A stretch of DNA of 5,101 bases. Origin: Alcaligenaceae bacterium UBA6179. GTDB lineage: Bacteria > Pseudomonadota > Gammaproteobacteria > Burkholderiales > Burkholderiaceae_B. Positions within the stretch are counted from its first letter, which is position 1, and each line of letters begins with the position of its first letter. Below, piece after piece: positions 1 through 5,101 of this stretch. Under the pieces are notes generated by a model that did no database searches, was not told the origin of the DNA, and saw nothing but the letters and a program-made list of their open reading frames with translations. The stretch lies in assembly GCA_002422175.1 (NCBI GenBank), contig DITR01000135.1, positions 11,159 through 16,259 on the forward strand, in the 5' to 3' direction. A program made the position numbers and the translations under genes.

Positions 1-1065
1 AACGGGTTTGAGCACATAAAGGGCCGAGACAATTTGCTTTAAACCAAAACCCAACAGGCTAAGCATGCTGGCAACACACAACAGATTTGAAACATTATGC
101 GCGCCATAAAAGGGAAGCTGTAGTGACGTCACTTGACCGTTGATTGACATCTCAATATGCATACCTGATGGGTTATGAGTAATATTTTTTGCCAGTACTT
201 CACATGTTGGGTGGGTACCAAACAGCACAACGGGTGCTTGGCAGGCATTCCTCATGACGAGGGAATAAGGATCATCTTGATTGATCACTGCACCACGTAA
301 CGCTTGGTGTTTAAACAATTTCGCTTTAGCGTTTGCATAATGCTGCATATCGCCGTGATAGTCTAAATGATCATGTGTTAGATTGATGAAACCCGCCCAT
401 TGAATTTTGATGCCATTCAAGCGGCCTTGATCTAGACCGATAGACGAAGCTTCCATCACAACATACTCGGCGCCCTGAGCCACAAAATTGGCCAACTGAT
501 TGTGCAATGACACCACATCAGGGGTTGTGAGTGTGCCACTTTGCTGCACGCCATCAAGGCATGTCACGCCCAACGTGCCGATTGCGCCAACTTGATGACC
601 CATGTGCTTAAGCGCTTGAGCTAACCACTGGGTGCAACTGGTTTTACCATTTGTTCCCGTCAACGCAATCACTGTCAACCGCTCTGAAGGCTTGCCATAC
701 CATGCATGAGCCAACTCACCGAGTTGCGATACCAGGTCTTCGATAAACCAGATGTTCTCTAATTTTTTGAAACAGATATTCAGTCTTAAATCGTCTTGAT
801 CTCTTAGCGTAGCGACATGATGCGAGTCTTTAGTCAGGGTATTTTTCAAATCAAGATCTGTCGCATCAACATGTTGCAATACACAACTTGCACCCGCTTT
901 AAGCGCAGCGTCTATAAAGTCTCGCCCATCTACGTGTAAACCGGGCACAGCAATAAATACATCGCCTGGTTGAATTGAGCGTGAATCAAGCTGCCACTTT
1001 GCATGGGCTGGAACGCTAGCGCGCAGTTGGTCGATTATGCTTTGCAGGGGCGCGTGCGCGTTCAT
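1..1065 (-). CDS. murE: MurE, UDP-MurNAc-tripeptide ligase, partial (C-terminus outside window)
   Basis: Cytoplasmic ATP-dependent Mur ligase that adds the third peptide residue (meso-diaminopimelate in most Gram-negatives) to UDP-MurNAc-L-Ala-D-Glu. My translation gives 355 open codons running off the left edge, against about 500 in the family. Visible are the N-terminal substrate domain signature (LDSRSIQPGD, about 26-35), the ATP-binding loop TGTNGKTS (136-143, Lys141), LTTPD (179-183), MEASSIGLDQGR (204-215), NLTHDHLDYHGD (228-239) with Lys247 at the place of the carbamylated lysine of E. coli MurE, and HNVSNLL near 323-329. The loop lies about 25 residues later than in E. coli MurE, so the N-terminal domain is somewhat longer. 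The C-terminal domain with the amino-acid-selecting DNPR motif is not in the window, so diaminopimelate specificity is inferred. The ATG overlaps the ftsI stop as ATGA and has GAGG 7 nt upstream (1073-1076). Confidence 0.96.
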   Translation of the reverse strand, partial: MNAHAPLQSIIDQLRASVPAHAKWQLDSRSIQPGDVFIAVPGLHVDGRDFIDAALKAGASCVLQHVDATDLDLKNTLTKDSHHVATLRDQDDLRLNICFKKLENIWFIEDLVSQLGELAHAWYGKPSERLTVIALTGTNGKTSCTQWLAQALKHMGHQVGAIGTLGVTCLDGVQQSGTLTTPDVVSLHNQLANFVAQGAEYVVMEASSIGLDQGRLNGIKIQWAGFINLTHDHLDYHGDMQHYANAKAKLFKHQALRGAVINQDDPYSLVMRNACQAPVVLFGTHPTCEVLAKNITHNPSGMHIEMSINGQVTSLQLPFYGAHNVSNLLCVASMLSLLGFGLKQIVSALYVLKPV

Positions 1066-2792
1066 CTTTGCACCTCGTTTGCTTTGGCTACGACCGCCGA
1101 ATCAAAAGGGGCATCAGGTTGCACACCCAACACACGCAACGCTCCACCAACCACTGCTGCAAAGGCGGGTGCGGCGACGCGTCCGCCATAATAATGGCCA
1201 GCAGTGGGCTCATTGATGCTCACTGCCACGACAATTCTGGGGTCTGATACGGGTGCAAAACCGACAAATGAACCACGGTAGTATTGGGTGCTGTATGCCC
1301 CATTGATAATTTTTCGTGCTGTACCGCTTTTACCTGCAACGCGATAACCACTGACTTGAGCCAGTTTTGCACCCTCAGGACCTGCAGCACTTTCAAGCAT
1401 AGACCTGAGTTCTTGTGCAATGCCTGGTGGGTAGACTCGAATCGTTGCCGGTGAATTGTCGCGCTTGATCAGGGTTAAATTAACCATATCACCATCCCGT
1501 GCAAATGCGGTGTAAGCGCGCGCAACTTGTAGCAACGAGGTAGAAATGCCATACCCGTATGACATAGTGGCTTTTTCAATTAGGCGCCATTTTTCCCATG
1601 GTCTTAATCGGCCTGCCGTGGCGCCAGGGTAGTCTATTTGAGGGGGCTGGCCAAAACCCAATTCAGTGAATCGGCCCCACATTTCTTTGGCTTGTAATGT
1701 TTCTGAAATAAGGGTCATACCAATATTGCTTGACCGCATGATCACGCCACGTGCATCGACCGAGCCATTTTTAGTTACATCACTAATGGTGGCACCTTGA
1801 TAATAAAATTTACCGTTACCGGTATTAAATTTGGTGTTGAGTGAAATGCGTTTTAATTCGAGGGCTAAGCCAACCGTAAAAGGCTTCAAAATTGAACCAG
1901 GCTCAAACGTGTCAGCTAATGCGCTGTTTCGCAAACCTGGACCGCGCATAGATTGGCGTTGATTGGGGTCAAAAGACGGAAAGTTAGCTAAGGCTAAAAT
2001 TTCTCCCGTTTGCACATCGATCACGACTGCAGCACCACTTTTCGCTTTATTTAATTCAACGGCCTCTTCTAGGGCTTTAAAAGTTTGATATTGAATACGT
2101 GTATCGATTGATAAGGTCAGGTCAGCGCCATCAACGGGCGGGCTCACTGCACGCACGTCTTCAATTACACGGCCCAGTCGATCCTTAATAACGCGACGGC
2201 TACCCGGCTGACCTGCTAAACGATCGTCGTAGGCCAGCTCAATACCTTCTTGGCCTTTATCATCTAAATCATTAAAACCGACGATATGCGCGGTCACCTC
2301 ACCTTCAGGGTAAAACCGCAAGGTTTCAGGTAATTGATGCACACCTGGCATGCCCAATGCACTAATTTGTTTCGCAATATCAAGTGGCACCTGACGACGC
2401 AAATAAACAAAAGACTTATCTTCATTTGCCAGTAAAGCTCGAAGCCCTTTTTCAGTGTTGCCAAGCAATTTAGCTAATGCTTTTATTTGCTGATCTGTTG
2501 CTTCGTTTGCATCTTCAGGAATAGCCCATATCGCGCGTGCCGGTATGCTGGCGGCCAACACCACACCTTGACGATCAAGCACTTTGCCACGGCTTGCTGG
2601 CAATGTAATGGTGCGTTCGTAACGCTTGCCCCCTTGCTCTTGCAAGAACTCGCCATGAATACCCTGTAGATAAACTGCACGCCCCAATAGCGTTAAAAAT
2701 GCCGCGGCCAATACGATCAGCACCAAACGACCCCGCCACATTGGAAAGGCCACCCGCTTAATCGGGTTATTGAAAAAAGTTACGCGCTTCAA
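1062..2792 (-). CDS. ftsI: FtsI (PBP3), septal peptidoglycan D,D-transpeptidase
   Basis: Class B penicillin-binding protein of 576 residues that cross-links septal peptidoglycan in the periplasm as part of the divisome, working with FtsW and FtsL/B/Q. A short cytoplasmic tail is followed by one membrane anchor (about 22-42), then the pedestal domain with RGKVLDR (68-74). The transpeptidase domain has all three active-site motifs: S300-I-L-K303 (nucleophilic serine), S354-S-N356 and K488-S-G-T491. KSG replaces the more familiar KTG, a normal variant. SYGYGISTS (411-419) is also typical. The start is TTG: it overlaps the ftsL stop as TTGA and has GGGG 7 nt upstream (2800-2803). It keeps the NPIKRVAFPMWR stretch (9-20), which resembles the conserved cytoplasmic tail of related proteins. 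The alternative ATG at 2741 (Met18) would remove most of this and has a poorer ribosome site. No frameshift or missing catalytic residue. Confidence 0.97.
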   Translation of the reverse strand: MKRVTFFNNPIKRVAFPMWRGRLVLIVLAAAFLTLLGRAVYLQGIHGEFLQEQGGKRYERTITLPASRGKVLDRQGVVLAASIPARAIWAIPEDANEATDQQIKALAKLLGNTEKGLRALLANEDKSFVYLRRQVPLDIAKQISALGMPGVHQLPETLRFYPEGEVTAHIVGFNDLDDKGQEGIELAYDDRLAGQPGSRRVIKDRLGRVIEDVRAVSPPVDGADLTLSIDTRIQYQTFKALEEAVELNKAKSGAAVVIDVQTGEILALANFPSFDPNQRQSMRGPGLRNSALADTFEPGSILKPFTVGLALELKRISLNTKFNTGNGKFYYQGATISDVTKNGSVDARGVIMRSSNIGMTLISETLQAKEMWGRFTELGFGQPPQIDYPGATAGRLRPWEKWRLIEKATMSYGYGISTSLLQVARAYTAFARDGDMVNLTLIKRDNSPATIRVYPPGIAQELRSMLESAAGPEGAKLAQVSGYRVAGKSGTARKIINGAYSTQYYRGSFVGFAPVSDPRIVVAVSINEPTAGHYYGGRVAAPAFAAVVGGALRVLGVQPDAPFDSAVVAKANEVQR

Positions 2793-3058
2793 GGCGTAAC
2801 CCCGCGAATGTAAATTGTGCGTTCAGGGACAATGGGCACCATCTTTAAAACATCGCGTGCCAATTGATCAACGCGTGCATTTCGAGACAACTCAGCACGT
2901 TCGATTTGTAATCGACGCCAATCTATATCGAGCTCACGCGCTTGTGACTTGAGCTGTTCGTTTTGCATAAACAGTTGCCGGCCTTGATAGCGCGCGGTTA
3001 CCAGCGACAAGGCTGACAGCATCAACATTACAGCGAGCACAATATTGATTCGCCCCAT
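2789..3058 (-). CDS. ftsL: FtsL, divisome bitopic membrane protein
   Basis: Small inner-membrane protein that, with FtsB and FtsQ, links early and late divisome proteins and activates FtsWI. From the ATG it has 89 residues: a very short cytoplasmic start, one membrane segment (about 4-20, INIVLAVMLMLSALSLV), then a charged amphipathic stretch (about 27-60, with LDIDWRRLQIER) that should form the periplasmic coiled coil. It ends in ARVDQLARDVLKMVP (61-75), a pattern like that of betaproteobacterial FtsL. Sequence conservation in this family is weak, so position between rsmH and ftsI is a major part of the call. An in-frame TTG one codon earlier (3061) is possible, but ATG at 3058 gives the TGATG coupling with rsmH and a 6-nt spacing to GGGG (3065-3068), against only 3 nt for TTG. 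The 3' end overlaps ftsI by 4 nt. Confidence 0.93.
   Translation of the reverse strand: MGRINIVLAVMLMLSALSLVTARYQGRQLFMQNEQLKSQARELDIDWRRLQIERAELSRNARVDQLARDVLKMVPIVPERTIYIRGVTP
2800..2803 (-). promoter_or_regulatory. Shine-Dalgarno core deciding the TTG start of ftsI
   Basis: A GGGG core lies 7 nt upstream of the TTG codon at 2792-2790, inside the last codons of ftsL. The spacing is good for initiation, which supports the TTG start over the in-frame ATG at 2741. Confidence 0.6.
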
Positions 3059-4071
3059 CAACGACCCCGTCTTGAGGATGATCGATCGGGCGTGCGCGAC
3101 AACTGAGGCAAAAACTCTCGCGCACCTTTAGCAGGTAAAGGTGTTGCGGTACGTGTCGCAATTCGCAGGACAGCAGAGCGTGCACGCGTATTGGTATCAA
3201 TTTCTTGATCTGATGTCAGTACACGTTTGAGTTGGGTTAAGACAGGCTGCGGTAATTCAGATTCCCTTATAGGCATACGAGCCAATGCGGCCTCAGGGCG
3301 CGCTGCGGCCGCCATAAATTGTTTGACGACTCGATCTTCAAGAGAATGAAAACTTATCACAGCCATACGTGCGCCTGTTTTCAATAACGTTAAAGTTGCC
3401 TCGAGGGCGAGATCAAGCTCTTCGAGCTCACGATTGACGTGAATCCGTATAGCTTGAAAGGTGCGTGTCGCCGGATGCTGACCCTTTTCCCGCGTGCGGA
3501 CTGCGGAAGCGATGATGCCAGCAAGTTCGAGCGTGGTGTTGATTGGGTCAGTTGCGCAGCGAGCAACAATCGCTTTTGCAATCTGAAGAGCAAACCGTTC
3601 TTCGCCATATTTTTTTATAACCCCTTTAATTTCTTCAACATCTGCTGTAGCCAACCATTCGGCTGCCGTTTGACCTTGCGTCGTGTTCATTCTCATATCA
3701 AGCGGACCATCGCGCATGAATGAAAACCCACGTGCGCTGTCATCAATTTGCGGCGATGACACACCCAGATCGAGCATCACACCATCGACTGATGTCACAC
3801 CTAACTGAGCCAACGATTCAAGCATTGAACCGAAACCTGCATGAACGACTGTGACGCGGGAATCGGTTTGCGCTAAAGCCAACGCCACTTCAATAGCTTG
3901 TGGATCTTGATCAATGACAATGAGGCGCGCCTTGGGTGAAAGGCGCGACAGCAAAGCACGCGCATGCCCACCTCGACCAAACGTACCATCAACAAAAACG
4001 CCATCGGCCATTTCGTTGGGGCACACCCCCTCGATCGTCTCATTCAACAGCACTGACTGATGGGTGAACAT
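3058..4071 (-). CDS. rsmH: RsmH (MraW), 16S rRNA (cytosine1402-N4)-methyltransferase
   Basis: S-adenosylmethionine-dependent enzyme that makes the N4-methyl group of m4Cm1402 in the 16S rRNA decoding centre. The 337-residue translation has the family landmarks in order: FTHQSVLL at the N-terminus (2-9), the SAM-binding loop FVDGTFGRGGHA (26-37), the acidic strand end VIDQDPQAI (52-60), VMLDLGVSSPQIDDSARGFS (98-117) with PLDMRM (123-128), KYGEERFA (154-161), HPATRTFQAIRIHVNRELEE (199-218) and VISFHSLEDRVVKQF (238-252). It is about 24 residues longer than the E. coli protein (313), mostly from a basic, Ser/Arg-rich C-terminal tail (about 307-337). The ATG lies 6 bp after the mraZ stop. No Shine-Dalgarno is visible there, so translation probably depends on ribosomes finishing mraZ. 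The stop shares a base with the ftsL start (TGATG). Confidence 0.98.
   Translation of the reverse strand: MFTHQSVLLNETIEGVCPNEMADGVFVDGTFGRGGHARALLSRLSPKARLIVIDQDPQAIEVALALAQTDSRVTVVHAGFGSMLESLAQLGVTSVDGVMLDLGVSSPQIDDSARGFSFMRDGPLDMRMNTTQGQTAAEWLATADVEEIKGVIKKYGEERFALQIAKAIVARCATDPINTTLELAGIIASAVRTREKGQHPATRTFQAIRIHVNRELEELDLALEATLTLLKTGARMAVISFHSLEDRVVKQFMAAAARPEAALARMPIRESELPQPVLTQLKRVLTSDQEIDTNTRARSAVLRIATRTATPLPAKGAREFLPQLSRTPDRSSSRRGR
3065..3068 (-). promoter_or_regulatory. Shine-Dalgarno core deciding the ATG start of ftsL
   Basis: GGGG lies inside the last codons of rsmH, 6 nt before the ATG at 3058 and only 3 nt before the alternative TTG at 3061. The spacing favours the ATG. Confidence 0.55.
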
Positions 4072-4077
4072 CCGCGT

Positions 4078-4506
4078 TTAAAAAGAAAACTGACTTAAAG
4101 CTTCTGGCAACCCAGCAGATAAATCTTCGGCTTCGCGCTTGGCAAGCGCCGCAGCGTTCCACAGTTCAAAATGTGCACCCATTCCTAGCAACATCGTGTC
4201 GCGATCAAGGTTGGCGGCTATTCGCAACTCGGGTGCAATCAATACGCGCCCAGAGGTATCGATTTCAACGTCTTGGGCATTACCGAGCAGCAAACGTTGT
4301 AAAGCACGCGCTTGCATTGGAAATGCCGCAATTTGATCGCGTTTAATTTCCCATTCAGGGCGGGGATAGATCAACAAGCAGCCATCTGGGTGGCGGGTAA
4401 TAGTTAGGCGGCCATGCGCCAGTTCATTCAAGGCGTCACGATGCCGAGTCGGTATATTGACCCGGCCTTTCGTATCGAGAGTGAGCGCACTGCTACCTTG
4501 AAACAC
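4078..4506 (-). CDS. mraZ: MraZ, AbrB-like transcriptional regulator of the dcw operon
   Basis: Nucleoid-associated DNA-binding protein, first gene of the dcw cluster and, where studied, a regulator of its own operon. From GTG at 4506 the product has 142 residues and two copies of the MraZ/AbrB-like half-domain, each marked by D-x-x-x-R: DTKGR (11-15) and DTSGR (83-87). RHPDGCLLIYP (38-48), LLLGNAQDVEID (72-83) and LLGMGAHFELW (106-116) match betaproteobacterial MraZ as I recall it. Length fits the family (about 140-150). An upstream in-frame GTG at 4527 would add seven residues (QICGVNV region), but it has no Shine-Dalgarno and lies inside the repeat array. The GTG at 4506 gives the usual MFQG start and has GGGG 5 nt upstream (4512-4515). 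Confidence 0.96.
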   Translation of the reverse strand: MFQGSSALTLDTKGRVNIPTRHRDALNELAHGRLTITRHPDGCLLIYPRPEWEIKRDQIAAFPMQARALQRLLLGNAQDVEIDTSGRVLIAPELRIAANLDRDTMLLGMGAHFELWNAAALAKREAEDLSAGLPEALSQFSF

Positions 4507-4510
4507 ATTT

Positions 4511-4550
4511 ACCCCACAAATTTGCACAAAACTACACTTTTCACCACTTT
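4511..4550 (-). promoter_or_regulatory. Putative MraZ operator: four 10-bp-phased direct repeats
   Basis: On the minus strand four consecutive 10-bp units each carry GTG at the same place: AAAGTGGTGA (4550-4541), AAAGTGTAGT (4540-4531), TTTGTGCAAA (4530-4521) and TTTGTGGGGT (4520-4511). MraZ proteins are known to bind tandem direct repeats with 10-bp periodicity upstream of mraZ (TGGGN with 5-nt spacers in E. coli, AAAGTG[T/G] repeats in mollicutes). The first two units match the second pattern exactly. The array begins in the candidate -10 box and ends in the mraZ ribosome site, a position suited to autorepression. The repeats are seen directly; binding by MraZ is inferred. Confidence 0.75.
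4512..4515 (-). promoter_or_regulatory. Shine-Dalgarno core deciding the GTG start of mraZ
   Basis: GGGG lies 5 nt before the GTG at 4506-4504. It falls inside the fourth direct repeat of the putative MraZ operator, so operator and ribosome site share bases. It is the main reason for rejecting the upstream GTG at 4527. Confidence 0.6.
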
Positions 4551-4574
4551 AAGTGAATGGTTTCAACTGGTCAA
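4546..4574 (-). promoter_or_regulatory. Candidate sigma70 promoter of the mraZ-dcw operon
   Basis: A -35 element TTGACC (4574-4569, five of six consensus bases) is followed by a 17-bp spacer and a weaker -10 element TAAAGT (4551-4546, four of six). Transcription would start near 4539, leaving a leader of about 33 nt. The -10 box overlaps the first GTG repeat of the putative MraZ operator. A second TTGACT five bases upstream is an alternative -35, but its -10 partner at 17-bp spacing is poor. Confidence 0.5.
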
Positions 4575-4705
4575 GTCAAATTTGTAAGTTTTTCAATGAT
4601 GACAAGGACTTAGCAGACTTCTTTCATCGTCCCTAAAGATAAAAAACCAAATGAATCAGTAAATTGCAGGCGCAACTACACGTGACACATTAGAAAATGG
4701 GCATG

Positions 4706-4726
4706 AAAAATATTATTCTAAATAAT
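4706..4726 (-). terminator. Weak AT-only hairpin with T run, candidate rnpB terminator
   Basis: Directly after the predicted RNase P RNA end, ATTATT (4726-4721) can pair with AATAAT (4717-4712) across a TAG loop, followed by A and five T residues (4710-4706). The layout is that of an intrinsic terminator, but a stem made only of A-T pairs is weak, so some read-through toward mraZ is plausible. Confidence 0.4.
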
Positions 4727-4869
4727 GTGCGATGCAAGCCTATAGGCCGGATTCTGTAAACCTACTTGCGTAGGTCGGCAATCATTCCTCTGGGACACAT
4801 ATTGCTATGTGTTTCTAGCCACCTACCCGCATACTTGGACGGAGCCGCCCATCACGATTTGCATCGCAC
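4727..4869. repeat. 11-bp perfect inverted repeat inside rnpB
   Basis: GTGCGATGCAA at 4727-4737 (plus strand) is the exact reverse complement of TTGCATCGCAC at 4859-4869. In the RNA the extreme 3' end could therefore pair with an internal segment between P16 and P17. The right-hand copy also forms a local hairpin (GCGAT-GCAA-ATCGT). The repeat is certain; its role is unknown. Confidence 0.6.
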
Positions 4870-5101
4870 GCATGCCTATTTGGTGTTGCTCCGGGTAGAG
4901 GTTGCCGCGTTTCACCCTGCATTGTTGGGTCTGCAAGCAGACCGCTCAGTACGGTGATGACCGTACCAGAGCCGCCTTTACGGCGACCCCCACTGCAGAC
5001 TCGTCTCTGTGGTCCTATTCCTCAGCGTTCTAGCACTTGCGTACCAGACCACCGGACGGCCGTTAGCCGTTACCCTGCCCTATGGAGTCCGGACCTTCCT
5101 C
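4727..5101 (-). ncRNA. rnpB: RNase P RNA, class A, partial (5' end outside window)
   Basis: Catalytic RNA of ribonuclease P, which removes the 5' leader of pre-tRNAs together with the RnpA protein. The conserved P4 strands are present: GAGGAAGGTCC at the right edge (5101-5091) and ACAGAATCCGG near 4757-4747. Also visible are ATAGGGCAGGGT (5083-5072), GGGTGAAACGCGG, CGGAGCAA followed by CCAAATAGG (4893-4874), the GGGTAGG motif (4828-4822) that corresponds to the tRNA CCA-pairing loop, and AGAGGAATGATTGCC. By alignment to E. coli numbering, base 5101 equals nucleotide 61, so about 60 nt (5' side of P1-P3) are missing; the 3' end near 4727 is an estimate by the same alignment. Helices I can draw: P8 (ACGGC TAACG GCCGT), P18 with GCAA loop (4795-4812), P19 with GCAA loop (4760-4775). 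It is co-oriented with the dcw genes. Odd: a paired change in P4 and an internal match to the 3' end (see findings). Confidence 0.95.

Noticed and set aside
1003..1191. 62-codon plus-strand open frame over the ftsI/murE junction
   Set aside because: It is antisense to two clearly conserved genes, has no ribosome site that I can see, and is low in complexity.
3439..3723. 94-codon plus-strand open frame antisense to rsmH
   Set aside because: It is a shadow of rsmH codon usage in the opposite frame; the rsmH motifs are intact across it and the antisense peptide has no recognisable domain.
4507..4527. Upstream GTG start for mraZ giving a 149-residue product
   Set aside because: It has no Shine-Dalgarno, lies inside the direct repeats, and adds residues before the usual MFQG start.
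4610..4627. Five-codon minus-strand ORF (MKEVC) preceded by AGGGA in the mraZ upstream region
   Set aside because: The ribosome-site-like sequence is suggestive of a leader peptide, but the ORF lies upstream of the candidate promoter and no attenuator hairpins accompany it; probably chance.
4766..4957. 63-codon plus-strand open frame
   Set aside because: It lies wholly antisense inside rnpB, whose conserved RNA elements explain the sequence; the predicted peptide resembles nothing I know.
1..5101. A hidden new biological system, mobile element or CRISPR array
   Set aside because: Nearly every base is explained by rnpB and five tightly packed dcw genes; I saw no transposase, integrase, spaced long repeats, tRNA or atypical cassette.

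Overview
The window is the promoter-proximal part of a bacterial division and cell wall (dcw) cluster, all read on the minus strand, with the RNase P RNA gene directly upstream. In transcription order (right to left) it holds rnpB (5' end outside the window), an intergenic control region, mraZ, rsmH (mraW), ftsL, ftsI and the first 355 codons of murE. All protein assignments rest on family motifs read from the translations.

Organism: the protein features (MraZ starting MFQGSSALTLD and ending in FSF, MurE with MEASSIGLDQGR, a short FtsL with LKMVP, a class A RNase P RNA) fit a betaproteobacterium, most likely Burkholderiales and perhaps near Alcaligenaceae. Base composition is moderate, lower than in the GC-rich members of that order. 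The genus cannot be named from the sequence alone.

Layout: rnpB occupies 4727-5101 and ends in a weak AT-rich hairpin with a T run. Positions 4551-4705 hold no gene that I can support, apart from the -35 element and spacer of a sigma70-like promoter. That promoter leads into four 10-bp-phased direct repeats (4511-4550) that look like a MraZ operator. The five genes are packed tightly: mraZ-rsmH gap 6 bp, rsmH/ftsL sharing one base (TGATG), ftsL/ftsI overlapping by TTGA, and ftsI/murE overlapping by ATGA. This implies one mRNA with coupled translation. Three starts (mraZ GTG, ftsL ATG, ftsI TTG) are set by GGGG Shine-Dalgarno cores, and rsmH has no visible Shine-Dalgarno.

Together: MraZ probably autoregulates the operon. 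RsmH methylates 16S rRNA C1402. FtsL and FtsI are inner-membrane divisome proteins, FtsI being the septal transpeptidase, and MurE adds the third amino acid to the peptidoglycan precursor. I see no mobile element, CRISPR array, defence system or novel gene cassette. The most interesting signals are in non-coding DNA: the operator array, a paired base change in the conserved P4 helix of RNase P RNA, and an 11-nt self-complementarity inside that RNA.
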